DNA of 64,000 nt from Sindora glabra (GCA_020226215.1 CM035230.1:22859883-22923882), one strand, 5' to 3'; numbered from the stretch's first letter, positions 23,865 to 36,299 are shown. Notes: generated by a model from the letters alone, not told the origin. Program-made: numbers and translations.

Positions 23865-26800
23865 AATTTGTAAGGAACAAGCGTGTTCTCATAATTGCAA
23901 TATTTTGTGAAATTTTTGTTTATTCAGTAGGGAGATATGGCAAACAATTACAATATTATTTGGTCTGGTCCCAAATTAGATGGAAAGTTTGATTATAATT
24001 ATTGAGAAATTTTGATGTCCACTTACTTGAAAGCTCACAATATTTGGAGTCTTGTTGAACCAGACATTCAAGAAGGAGTTGATGCAAATGTGTAGAAGCG
24101 AGATCAATTGGCATTGACACAAATTCATCAAGGAGTTGATTGCTCAATATTTGGGAAAATAGCTAACGCCAAAACAACCAAAGAAGCATAGGATATTTTG
24201 AAGCTATCATATAAAGGCATTGATAAGGCACAAAAGTCCAAATTACAATCCTTATGAAGAGAATATGAAAGGTATGAAATGTCCAACTCAGAAAGTATTG
24301 AACAATATTTTTCTTGTGTTACTAATCTTGTCAATAAAATGAGAATATATGGAGAAGATATACTAGAGAATAAGGTGGTTGAAAAAATTCTTCGTACTAT
24401 GCCAATCAAATATGACCATGTGGTGACTAGAATAATAAAGTCACACGACATAGATGCAATGATAGTTGCAGAATTGCAAGCAAGTATGGAAAATCAGGTG
24501 AGCAGAATTCTAGAAAAGACAGAAAAGACAAAAGAAGAGGCTTTAAAGAATTAGGTGAATTTGAATAATGTTAATAAATCAAGCTAAAATGGTCAAAGAA
24601 GAGATCATGACTTCAATAATGGAGGAAGAAAAAACTTTAGAGGTAGAGGCAGAGGAAGTTTTAAAGAAAGAGGATGTAGCAATAATTTTAATTAAGGAAT
24701 AGGCAACTATTTCAGACCACCTAACCAAGTAAAAGGTGGACACAATTTTGAGCCCACTTGCCAAGGAAGAGGAAAAGGTAACAATTATCAAGAAAAAGCA
24801 AATTTTAATTGTTTTCACCATGGGATGTTTGGACACAAAGCTACAGATTGTAGATTCAAATTTCAGAACAATTACAACAATCAAGCACATATTACAACAA
24901 ATTAGTACCAAGATGTTGGTGAGAGTTCTAATGACACAGAAAGTTTATTTTTGGCAAGTAGTTACTTTGCATAAGATCAAAATATATGGTATTTAGATAC
25001 TGGCTATAGTAGTCATATGTGTAGGAAAAAGGAATTATTCTCTTCAATGGATGAAACTATCAAATCAACAGTTGAATTTAAGAATGATACAAATATTCCA
25101 ATTTTAGGAAAAGGTCAAATCTCTATTAGATTGAAAGATGGCTCTTAAAACTTTATCTCTGATGTATTCTATGCTCCTAGACTTCATCATAATCTGTTCA
25201 GTATGGGACAACTATTAAAGAAAGGTTATGAAATATAAATTCATCAAGGATATTGCACAATGTATGACAAGAATGGAAGATTTATTATTAAGGTAAAAAT
25301 GACTCTAAACCGACTATTTCCATTGAAAATTTAACATGAAAAATTTTCTTATCTGAATTCTATGATACTTGATGATGATTGGTTATGGCACATGTGTTTT
25401 GGCCATTTTCATTTTTCTGGATTGAATTATTTGTCAAGAAAAGAGTTTGTTTCCGGTTTACCCATTGTAAATATTCCTAATAGTATATATGAGACTTGTG
25501 AATTAAGAAAGAAGCACAAGGAACCATTTCCAATTGGAAAGTCTTGGCGAGCAAGAAAGCTACTGGAGATTGTCCATTCAGATTTATGCACAATTAATGT
25601 GCCAACATATGGTGGTAGTGGGTATTTGATTACTTTCATCGATGATTTTAGCATAAAGACCTAGGTATATTTCTTGAAACAAAAATTAAAAGTATGTGAT
25701 GCCTTCAAGACATTTAAAACATTTGTGGAGAAATAAAATGGTTGCAAGATTAAAGCTCTTAGAACAGATAGAGGCTAACAATATCTTACTTATGTAGATT
25801 TCTTTGAACAATATGAAATTCAACATTAGTTAACCACCAAATACACTCCTCAGCAAAATGGAGTAACTAAGAGAAAGAACAAAATAATCATGGATATGGT
25901 AAGATGCATGTTAAAAGCTAAACAAGTACCTAAAGAATTTTAGGCAGAAGTTATTGCTTATGCAGTGCACATTTTGAATAGGTGTTCGACAAAAAGTGTT
26001 CATGATAAAATACCTAAAGAATCATGGAGTGGAAGGAAACCTTCAATATGTCATTTCAAAATCTTTAGATGTATTGCATTCGCCCATGTGGCAAACTAGC
26101 TAAGGAAGAAATTGGATGATAAAGATGAGAAATGTATTTTCATTGGTTACAGTATGAATTCAAAGGCATATAAATTGTATAATCAAGAAACTAAGAAAAT
26201 GATTATAAGTCAAGATGTAGCATTTGATGAAGAAGGAATATGGGACTGGTCTTCAAAAGTCCAAAAGGTACTAGTGGTGATTTCTAAAAGTTATGAAGGA
26301 GAAAATGAATAAATAGAAATAGCATCTCAGCTAGAATCATCCAATTGACCTTTAAGACATCGTCAATTACTAACTATATTGGAGGATTATATTATAAGCA
26401 ATGATAATGATCCATCTAATGAAGATATTATCAATTTCGCTTTGTTTGCAGATTATGAACCAATAAATTTTGAAGAAGCATCAAACAACTTACATTGGAG
26501 AAAAGCCATGGATGAAGAAATTCATGCAATAGAGAAAAATAAAACATGGGAGCTAATAAATTTGCCTACAGATAAAAGGCCAATTAGAGTAAAGTGGGTA
26601 TACAAGGCAAAATACAAGCCTAATGGAGAAATTGATTGCTTAAAAGCAAGATTGGTTGCAAAAGGATACAAACAAAAGCCAAGTATTGATTACTCTGAAG
26701 TATTTGCTCCTATTGCTAGATTAAACACAATCCATTTGATTATCTCACTCTCAGCTCAAAATAAATGAAAAATATATCAAATGAATGTTAAGTCTACCTT

Positions 26801-27525
26801 TTTAAATAATTTGTTGGAAGAAGAAGTATATATTGAGCAACCAGTAGGATATGTGATAAAAGGAAAAGAAGAGAAAGTTTACCAATTGAAGAAAGCCTTA
26901 TATGGATTAAAACAAACACCAAAAGCATAATATAAGTGAATTGATTCTTATTTTTCTTAACATGGTTTTCTAAGATGTCCATTTAAGCACACTTTATATA
27001 TCAAATTTGTTGATCCTAGAGATATTCTCATTGTGTGCCTTTATGTTGATGATCTTGTTTTTATTAGAATAATTTAAAGATGCTTTTAGAATTTAGGGAG
27101 GCTACGGTGAGTTGCTTTGAAATGACAAATCTGGGTTTGATGTCTTATTTTCTTGGCATTGAAATTGTTCAAAAAAATGATGGGATTTTTATCTCACAAA
27201 AGAAATATGCTAGTGATATTTTGAAGAAATTTCAAATGAAGAATTCAAAGCCTATTTCAACCTCAATTAAAGAAAAGCTAAAATTAGTCAGGGGAGATAA
27301 AGGTAAAAGCATGGATCCTACCTATTACAAGACTTTAATTGGAAGTATGAGAAACCTAATAGCAACTAGACCAAATATAGTTTTTAGGGTTGGATTACTC
27401 AGCAGGTTCTTAGAAGAGCCACATGTTTATCATCTACAAGCAATAAAAAGAATTCTTCGTTATATCAAAGGTAACCTAATTGATGGAATTTTTTAAGATG
27501 GTACTAATGACATGAAACTTGTTAG

Positions 27526-27544
27526 ATATATATATATATATATA
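27526..27544 (+). repeat. AT dinucleotide expansion inside copia 1 RNase H
   Basis: A run of AT repeats lies between the RY and SD residues of the usual RYSDSDW-type RNase H motif. It looks like expansion of a short GATATAT at that site after the element became inactive. Confidence 0.8.
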
Positions 27545-28011
27545 GTGATTAGGGTGGAGACATAGAAACTAGGAAAAGCACATCAAGATATGCATTTCAT
27601 CTGGGCTCAAGCACAATATCTTGGTCTTCAAAAATAGAACTCATTGTTGCACTCTCTACAGCTAAAGCTAAATATATAGCAGCAGCAAGTTGTGCTACAC
27701 AAGCAATATGGTTAAGAAGAATTCTTGAAGTATTACATCAGAAGTAGAATACTAATACTCCTATAAAAATATTTTGTGACAATAAATCTACCATTGCACT
27801 TTGCAAGAATCCAATCTTTCATGGGAGATCCAAACACATAGACATTCGGTTCCACAAGATTTGGAAATTGGTAGATGAGAAGGAAATAATAATTGATTAT
27901 TGTTACACTGAAGAACAAATTACAGACATTTTTATAAAGCCATTAAAGGTTTAATTATTTTACAAGTTAAAAAGGATGGTTAGAATGACAAATACCTATA
28001 AGTTTGGTTTA

Positions 28012-28021
28012 TGGGAGGAAA
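28012..28021 (+). other. Polypurine tract of copia element 1
   Basis: TGGGAGGAAA directly upstream of the 3' LTR start at 28022; the plus-strand primer site for reverse transcription. Confidence 0.85.
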
Positions 28022-28329
28022 TGTGAGAACATAAACCAAGCAGCACCGCTTAGCCTAGCCTGCTACACTACTTCACCAACTCAGCAAGTTGTCCCTATTA
28101 TACCTACTATCCTAACCGACTACAGTATTTGCATCCTATACCTACTGTGCTCCACTCACCCATGCTATCATTGCTCCATCACTCAAGCATGTGGTTGATT
28201 TTATAACATTTTTATTTTGCAAACTTTGCCTATAAAAAGGTACTCTGCTGTATCATACCAAAGAAGAAGAAGAAGAAGAAGTAATATACATTTAAAGCAT
28301 TCAGCCTCTCTTCTCTCTTCTCGAGTACA
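28022..28329 (+). repeat. 3' LTR of copia element 1
   Basis: Begins TGTGAGAACA and parallels the 5' LTR to GAGTA near 28327. It contains an AAG repeat (28262-28283) where the 5' LTR has an A run. Bases 28330-28380 have no match in the 5' LTR. Confidence 0.85.
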
Positions 28330-29328
28330 ATTCTACCACGTGAGTGTGTGTTAAAGTGTTGCCATGTCAGCCTGATATCAATTAATATCTCCTATTATTA
28401 TTCAATCAAAATAAATATTAATTTAAATATTAGAATATACGTAATGAATCATCCATCATGTATACTTTTTTATTTTGGTACAAAATATCTCAACCAATCA
28501 GGCATCTCCCTTGACAGGCTTGCAGATTCGGGAATTATCATATCCTCCTTCTAAGCTACGGGTATTCTATTTCTCTGTTCACACTTGATAACAGTTTTAA
28601 GAGCTACTTTAGAACTTGATTCTGTTTTGTTAGGATATCTTAATTACATGCTGTACTATATTTTTATTTTATAGTTTTAGACTCTCGTTTGCGGCTATTT
28701 TACCTGTAGTAGTAGTGCCAATGTAACATTTTAGCCTTCATTTGTTTTAATAAAAAAATAAAAATAGAAATATAATTTTTAAATATTAAGATAATAAAAA
28801 ATATTTTATATATTTACTCAATATCAAAGATGAAGAATGTGATAAAAATAATATTTTTATTTAAAAAAAGTTAATTTTCTCAAGTGGTTCTCACTTAATT
28901 AAATAAAAAAAATAGATCGCCGATCCACATTTATGTTTTTATAAGTTGTAAGTATTGCAAGAGTTAATAAATAAGTAAGGAATTATGTAATAGTGAAATT
29001 TTCGATCGTATCATTTCCTTTTCACCAAAAAAGGAAAAGGAAAATTTTGAACGTTTAACAAATATCTTGAATTATAATTGGAGTTATTGTCACCACAATG
29101 TGGTGATGATACTACACCAACTTGCAATACTTGTGATTTAACTATACAATTTTAGTTTATTATAATTTCAGTATCTTCCGCTAATGTAACGACCGCGAAA
29201 CATATTGCAATTCACAATTAGACAAATTATAGTATATATTTAAATTATGAACGGTGTCACGTGGAATGGTTGCAGTAATATTATGATTGTCATAAACACA
29301 CCCCAAAATAATTTAGATAAAATTTAAA
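28330..29328. other. AT-rich DNA between the two copia elements
   Basis: No gene. A perfect 8-bp-arm hairpin (TCACCACA/TGTGGTGA) lies at about 29091-29107. Confidence 0.5.
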
Positions 29329-29758
29329 TGTTAGAATTTTTCATAAAGTGAGCTGTTATTAATTGATAATTTTTTATTTAATAAAATTGATTGATTAAAA
29401 TTTAATCCAATTATGAGACATATATGAAGCTCATTTAAAATTATGATCTTATAGATATGGGCTTAGCACATCTATATAGTTTAGTGTGGTTTAACAGTTG
29501 TGTAAATCCAATAACTCAGTAATCCTTTTATGGAGAGGATTATTAAGGTTTATAAATAAGGATTATGGATAGGTCTCCTTTTTATTTTTTATACACACGG
29601 TTTCTACCTATTAAGAGCTGTTACTAAAGAGAAGAGTAAAAAGGAAGATCTAGTTAAAAGAGAATTTATTAGCTTTCACTGAATTCGATTATGACTACAA
29701 ATCTACCAGGTAAGTAAAATATAATTAATTATTCTAGGTTTTAATATCATACATGTAA
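29329..29758 (+). repeat. 5' LTR of copia element 2
   Basis: Parallels 36300-36729 with scattered, mostly transition, differences. A TATA-like TTTATAAATAAGG lies near 29548. Near its end it contains ATGACTACAAATCTACCAG followed by a consensus splice donor GTAAGTA (29710); the 3' LTR has the same arrangement. Confidence 0.88.
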
Positions 29759-29818
29759 ACTCTGATACCACATGTTACATGTATAATATTAGAACTCAAA
29801 ATAATTAATTATATTTTA
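29715..29818. repeat. Palindrome at the 5' LTR end enclosing an inverted primer-binding site
   Basis: Two 44-bp arms (29715-29758 and 29775-29818) are reverse complements with five mismatches, all transitions. The left arm is the 3' end of the LTR. The 16-base loop contains CTCTGATACCA (29760-29770), the reverse complement of TGGTATCAGAG, the tRNA-iMet primer-binding site standard in plant copia elements. So the expected primer-binding site is present but reversed, facing an inverted copy of the LTR end. Confidence 0.85.
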
Positions 29819-30226
29819 TATTATTTTAATTGAAAATTTATGATAAAATTTTATATGTATGATTCCCAAAATAAAATTATACGATTAATTTATAATGTTT
29901 ATTTTATAATTCTTTAATGTATCTTCATGAACTTTTCATTGGAAAAGATTTTAGATTAATATTCTATTTATATATATTAGGATTGCTGAATTAGAAATCC
30001 TAATTTATCGCATGAAATTGTGCGGGAAGTATATAACGTTTGGCGTTCTGTTGAGAATTTGCATAAAGGGCTTTTTTTTAGTTTCGGTAAGCATATAACA
30101 TTTGGTGTGTTGTTTTAACATTAAATTATTATATATCCATCAAGACCTCTAGCAAGCATATTTCATTCCGATATGTATATCTAAATCGTAGTTCCTACAT
30201 ATATATCTAGGACACTTGGTGTGCTG

Positions 30227-30230
<4 letters not shown>

Positions 30231-30308
<78 letters not shown>
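30231..30308 (+). repeat. AT microsatellite, 39 units
   Basis: Perfect AT dinucleotide run in the leader of copia 2, followed by a short ACAC stretch. Confidence 0.95.
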
Positions 30309-30311
<3 letters not shown>

Positions 30312-30751
30312 TGGACATCTGACATATATATATACACACACACACATAAGCTTCCTAGTTTTTTCGTTTGGCGTGCATACCGATGCAAATCACAGCCAGC
30401 GACTTGGTGACTAATATGGATTTGTAATCAAATCCATTAGCATGACATTACGCTGGCGTGAAACCTCTTAAAGATGATAAGGCTTTATAAGCCTCTGTGT
30501 TGGTAAAGAATTACGAATGTCTATGCATCTATGGTAAAGAATTATCATACATGTTTTTTCCCTTTTCTGTTAGTAAAAGCATTGGAATCGTGATGATGCC
30601 GGACGGAAATTTATGAAACAATAGCTTAAAATCACGCCTTGGTGGAATTGTTTTTGTTATACTGTTTTATTTATTTTATTTATTTTTATTTCGGTTAATA
30701 AAATTGATCCATCAGTTTTATTATAATTCATACAGTAAAAGTGTAAAACAC

Positions 30752-30755
<4 letters not shown>

Positions 30756-30803
<48 letters not shown>
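30756..30803 (+). repeat. AT microsatellite, about 24 units
   Basis: Second perfect AT run in the copia 2 leader. Confidence 0.95.
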
Positions 30804-30809
<6 letters not shown>

Positions 30810-31247
30810 TCTATTTTTAAATTAATTAAATAATATTTTCCTTAATTATAAAATCATGAAATCTTTTGGAAAAATAGAGTAATATGCTTATAATCCATTG
30901 ATGATATTCACTTTTCCTATTTTTTTTATTATTTCAAAGAGTGAATATAATTAGATATTATAATTAGATTAATTTCTAAATTTGTTCAAGACTTTATTAT
31001 GTAACGTTATTTAAGGATTTATTGAGATGTATTAAGTTTTAACATCTCGTCAAGAATGACCCATTATATACATATGATTGAGTATGTAAATTGAGATATT
31101 GGATAATTTATTTTTTCTAATTTAAGAAAAAATTTCATTAGTAACTATAAATACTTAGTTATCAAAGTAGCTCATTTATAGTGATTAATGAAATATTTTC
31201 TTATTCAGAAATCCTAAGATAGTACTAGAATTATCTTATATAGTCAC

Positions 31248-31430
31248 CTACCTAAAGGGAATTATTATGTAAGATAATTTTGGTATGCAATATAAGGCAT
31301 CACGATTGGAAATATATTAGTTTAGAAAATCTATCTGCCCAAAGGAGATGAATTTTTTAAAAATTGAATATTTTTATATTAGCCTTATAAGGTACTTACT
31401 AGTATGTCATATTCTCTACCTAAAGGGGAG
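31248..31430 (+). repeat. Three spaced copies of a CYAAAGGRGA-like motif in the copia 2 leader
   Basis: CTACCTAAAGGGAATTA (about 31247), CTGCCCAAAGGAGATGA (about 31335) and CTACCTAAAGGGGAGAA (about 31416) lie 80-90 bases apart, 110-290 bases before the gag frame. Purpose unknown; candidates are RNA packaging or translation elements of the genomic transcript. Confidence 0.55.
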
Positions 31431-34400
31431 AATATGGTGATACACCTAGACGCTCCAGTTATTGTAGCACATCAGGAATTGTTGCTATTTATATTCTTTT
31501 AAAATTATCCGTTGTTAATTATTGCAATTTATCTTAAACAGTGACTTTTGCTGTAAATGCCAATTAAGCTACCATTGAGATCCTACATGGATCTAACTAT
31601 AAGATATGGAATGAAGAACTGAACTTTACCTTAGTCACGAGCGATATAGACATAACCTCATGTATCAATCCACTCACTGCCATCACTGCCCAAAGTACTG
31701 CTAAATAAAAAGAGTTATTTGCCAAGTGGGATAGAGCAAATCGTATATGTCTACATGTTATTAAGAGATCTGTCTCTAAACATCTTCTGAGTGGGATAGA
31801 TGAGATTGAGAATGTTAAAGAACTCTATGATGCTATTAGTCAAATGTACCAAAAATCCAGCAAGTCTGAGGTTGGGAATCTTATGAGTGAGCTGACAAGC
31901 ATGAGGTATGATCTTGTTGGAAATGTTAAAGACTTCATCATAAAAATGGTCCACATCAAAAATAAATTAGCTTCCCATGAAATCACCTTACCTGACAAAT
32001 TTATTGTTCACCATGCCATCAATTCCTCTTCCTGATGAATTCACCCAAATTAAAACTATCTACAACACCATGAATGAAGTTTGGAGTATTAATGATCTTA
32101 TATCCAAATATGTTTCTGAAGAGGAAAAACTCAAAAGAGAGAAAAATGAGAGTGCCTTACTCACCATTAACTCCAAACCTACCCACCAGAAAAATTACAA
32201 CAAGTCTAGAAAGTTTGGGTCAAAAGCTCCTAATAAGTTTCAGGACAATACAAGCCAAGGCAATAATTAGACAAAAGGGGTAAGTAGTCTTAAAGCTATC
32301 ATTAAGAAAGAGAATAAATATTTTTTTTTTTGCAAAAAGAAAGGTCATAAGAAATTCTAGTGCCATAAATACAAGTCTTGGTTAGAGAAAAGGGGTAAGC
32401 AAGAAGGCAAACCACTAACTTTCATTTATTTTGAATCCCATTTTGTTAGTGCACCATTAAACTCATGGTGGCTTGATAGTGGTGCAACTGTTCATGTTGT
32501 TGTTACTTTGCAGAGGTTCAAAAGTAAATGAAAGCCAAGTGAGAAAGAGGCCAAGCTTAGAGTTGGAAATAATGCTAAAGTGGAAGTCAGTTTTATAGGA
32601 ACAATAAGTTTAAATTTAGAGTCTGGTTTTGAACTTATTTTGAAAAATATTTTTTATGTGCCCTCTTTTAGGAGAAATTTAATTTAATTTTCTATTTTGG
32701 ATAAATATGGTTATCATTTTATTATTAAAAAAGGAAAAGTTGATTTGTCTTTAAATTCTAAAATTGTTAGTGAATTTAAGCTTGATGATAGTTTATATAG
32801 ATTGTTCTTAGCCCAAAATAATGAATACAATACTATGCATGTTGAAAACATAGTGTCCAAGAGAACCTTAGTTAGTGAAAAGTATTTTTTGTTATAGCAT
32901 AAAAGATTGAGTCACATCTCAAATGAGAGAATTAATAGATTAATAAAAAATGGTTCTTTACCTTCTCTTAATTCTAAAAACTTAGACATATGTGTTGATT
33001 GTATAAGAGGTAAGTTAACTAAGACTAAAAGCAAAGGTGCCATTCAAAGTTCTGACCTTTTACAAAGTGTGCATACTGATATTAAGGGACCACTTACTCT
33101 TACTCTATATGGTAATAAATATTTTGTTACCTTTATTGATGATTTTTCTCATTATGGTTATCTTTACCTAATTAAGGAGAAGTCTAATGCTTTTGAAAAT
33201 TTTTAAATTTTTAAAATGGAGGTAGAGAAACAATTAGGAAAAGTCATCAAGATTGTTAGGTCTAATTAAGGTGGTGAATATTATGGTAGACATGGCACAA
33301 CTGGATAACATATGGGATTATTTGTCAAATACCTACAAGAGAATAGGATAATTATCCAATATACTATGCTTGGTAGTCCTGAGTAAAATGGTATGGCTGA
33401 GAGACAAATTGCACTCTTAAAGATATGATGAAGAGCATGATGAGTAGAACCAATCTTCCTGAATCCTTTTAGGGAGAAGCCATGAAATGTGCATTATATA
33501 TATTGAATATAGTATCTAGCAAATCTATAACAAAAATACCTTTTGAACTATGGACCAGAAGGAAACCTAGCTTAAACCATTTTCGAGTTTGGGGATGTCC
33601 TACAGAAGTTAGAATTTACAATCCTTTTGAAAAAAAATTGAACCTTGATCTACTTGTTGCTACTTCATAGGGTACCCGAACCATTCCAAAGGGTACAAAT
33701 TCTATTGTCCTGAATGTGGAGAAAAAATTATAGAGACATAGGTGGCAAAATTTTTGGAATGGGATAGTACAAATAGAAGCATCATAGAAGTTGTTAATGA
33801 CAATGAACCTGCAAGATATGTCACTTTCCCTTTGCCAAACCCACAAAGTCTTGCAATACCAGTAGATATTAGAAGAGAAGAAAATATGCAGCAGAATATA
33901 GATCTTTTCCCTCTTGCTTATCCTCCTAATCCAATTCCTGATCCTGTTGATGTAATTCAAGCTCAAGAGAATGAAGTTGAGGTGCCTATGAGAAAATCTA
34001 CTAGACAAAGAAGATCTGCAATCTCTAATAATTACTTAGTTTTTCTTGGAGAGAGTGACTATGATATTAGTCATGTTGTTGAACCTGTGACTTTTAAAGA
34101 TGCAATAACTAGTCCACAGTCTAATATATGGATGGATGCAATGAAAGACGAGATGAATTCTATGGCTCACAATGGTGTTTTGGAGCTTGTTGAGCTACCA
34201 AATAGATGTAAACCTATTGATTGTAAATGGGTGTACAAAACAAAAAATGATTCTAAAGGAAATGTTGAAAGGCTTAAAGCTAGATTGATGGCAAAAGAAT
34301 TCACCCAGAAAGAAAGAGTGGACTATAGTGAGACCTTTTTACCAGTATCATCTAAAGATTCCTTTAGAATTACCATGGCCTTGGTAGCACACTATGACTT

Positions 34401-36290
34401 AGAGCTATATCAAATGGATGTGAAGATAACCTTTTTGAATGGGGATTTGAAAGAAGAAGTTTATATGGTACAGCCAGAAGGTTTTCAAGAACCTGAAAAA
34501 GAATACTTAGTGTGTCGACTTAAAAAGTCTATTTATGGGCTTAAACAAGCTTCTAAGCAATAGTATTTTAAATTTGATGAGGTGATTACTTCCATGGGCT
34601 TTGAAAAAAATAAAGTTAATTAGTGCATATACCTTAAGATCAATAGGAGAAAGTACATTTTTCTTGTCGTCTATGTAAATGATATTCTATTAGCCAGTAA
34701 TGATAATGGATTGTTGCATGAGACTAAACAATCATTGTCCAAGATTTTTGACATGAAAGATCTTGGGAATGCTTTATTTATTCTTAGGATAGAGATTCGT
34801 AGAGATCGATCAAAAGGTTTGTTAGAACTTTCACAAAGGTCTTTCATTGATCGTGTGCTCATTAGATTTAATATGCAGAATTGTAAGGGTGGGAATGCAC
34901 CTATTATAAAAAATGATAAACTCAACCTTAGTTAATGTCCCAAGAATGATTTAGAAAGAGAATTAATGAAGAATATACCTTATTCTAGTGCAGTGGGAAG
35001 TCTCATGTATGCATAAGTCTGTACTAAGCCAGACATTGCTTTTGCAATAGGAGTTCTTAGTATGTATCTTTCTAATCCCGGTATGGATCATTAGGTTGCT
35101 GTCAAGAAAGTGTTAAGGTATTTACAAATACAAAAGATTACATAGTAGTTTATAGAAAAGTTAACAATCTTAAGATTGTTAGATATATAGATTCTGACTT
35201 TGCTGGCTCTTAGGATGATGTAAAATCTACTTCAGGATGCATTTTTACGTTAGCTGGAGGAGTTGTATCTTGGAAGAGTGTAAAACAAACACTCTTAGCT
35301 TTTTCTACTATGTAAGTTGAGTTTGTTGCATGTTATAGAACAGCTACGCAAGCTATTTGGCTAAAGAATCTTATCTTTGATATTTGCATTATTGATTCTA
35401 TCTCTAAACCACTAAGAATTTACTGTGATAACAAATTTACTGTGTTATTTTCCAAAAATAACAAAATTACATGTGGATCTAAGTATTTGGAAATAAAGTA
35501 CCTTAAGGTCAGAGATTTTGTAAAAAATGGTGATATTACTGTAGAGTATATTAATACAAACAACATGATTGCTGATCCTCTAACTAAAGGATTGAAACCT
35601 GCAATTTTTAGCAAACATGTTGAGAGTATGAGTATCTTAAGGTCTTTTGATGTATTTAATTAGTGGGAGCATATTTCCTATATTTAATACTCTCATGTTA
35701 TAATTTATTATGTTAAACCTTTTTTTCTATGAGATATTTAATTTCATGATGATCATCATAAAGTGAATATTCTATGCTATTATAATACTTTTACTTGCAC
35801 ATGTACTTATAGTTATTAAAATTTTTATTTCTTAAGGCTGATGTTTGTCTTAAGTATGACTTTAATATTAAGAAAGTATGTATCATGGAATGACACCATT
35901 GAATGATCTCGAGAATGTGAATGAGACATACATATAGTATATGAATTTCTCATTAAGTTTAGAGAAATCATGAAGGACTGATAACGAAAATAGCACGTTT
36001 GATCACATTTTGTACTATTTTCTTACTACACAGCCACACTAAAATCCATTGTCAATAAAGTCACTAGCACTTGTAATCATAGATTGATCTTATGTTAATG
36101 AAGGGCATAAAGGGCGCTATGATTAAGTGTTAGTTAGTTATATTAGATAGGATTGATGTGATATTATCTTAGAGGGCTAAATTATTTTTTAATTGTGGCC
36201 ATATCAAAGTTTTTGATAAATCAATCTGTAGTCTTGTTTTCAAAATATATTCAGTTAAAACTCTTGTAAAACCTAATTAATATTGCTCAA

Positions 36291-36299
36291 GTGGGAGAA
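36291..36299 (+). other. Polypurine tract of copia element 2
   Basis: GTGGGAGAA directly before the 3' LTR. Confidence 0.85.

Larger units (their letters stand above)
23937..28026 (+). pseudogene. Copia 1 gag-pol polyprotein, many stops and frameshifts
   Basis: The frame starts at ATG 23937. Gag runs to about 24700. The zinc knuckle near 24812 reads CFHHGMFGHKATDC, so the second Cys of C-x2-C-x4-H-x4-C is His. Protease motif LDTGYSSHM at about 24995. Integrase: GAG-pre domain (WLWHMCFGHFHF, 25381), then HSDLC and RTDRG with both Asp kept. The catalytic Glu of the usual NGVAERKNR block is Lys (NGVTKRKNK, codon 25868-25870). Reverse transcriptase keeps WVYKAKYKPNGEID and YVDD (27042-27053), followed by a frameshift. 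RNase H is interrupted by an AT microsatellite (27526-27544). Most stops are TAG, TGA or TAA at positions where Gln, Trp or Arg fits. The frame would end at 28024-28026, two bases into the 3' LTR. Confidence 0.9.
23558..28329 (+). mobile_element. Ty1/copia LTR retrotransposon 1, decayed
   Basis: Two LTRs that start with the same TGTGAGAACATAAACCAA flank a single gag-pol frame in the order gag, protease, integrase, reverse transcriptase, RNase H, which defines Ty1/copia. A polypurine tract (TGGGAGGAAA, 28012-28021) sits directly before the 3' LTR. LTR similarity stops at about 23864 and 28327. No primer-binding site for tRNA-iMet is visible after the 5' LTR. ATTAA precedes the 5' LTR (23553-23557) and also follows a CA at 28381-28385, so the true 3' end may be 28380. 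Confidence 0.9.
29691..35661 (+). pseudogene. Copia 2 gag-pol polyprotein, possibly with a spliced first exon in the LTR
   Basis: Recognisable gag begins at 31542, with no Met where one would be expected. The upstream ATG in the LTR (29691) plus six codons and one base ends at a consensus donor (29709/29710), and an acceptor at 31540-31541 restores the gag frame exactly. Gag continues to about 32270. The zinc knuckle near 32330 has Phe for its first Cys and a stop. Protease LDSGATVH at 32473. Integrase keeps HTDIKG and AERQ, but its second catalytic Asp is Asn (codon 33264-33266). Reverse transcriptase carries WVYKTKND and LYQMDVK, but the catalytic YVDD is YVND (34672-34683). RNase H and the C-terminal block (about 35200-35661) end in TAG. 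Many in-frame stops and at least one frameshift make it inactive. Confidence 0.88.

Noticed and set aside
30149..30410. Frames of repeated Ile-Tyr on both strands
   Set aside because: Product of the AT microsatellite.
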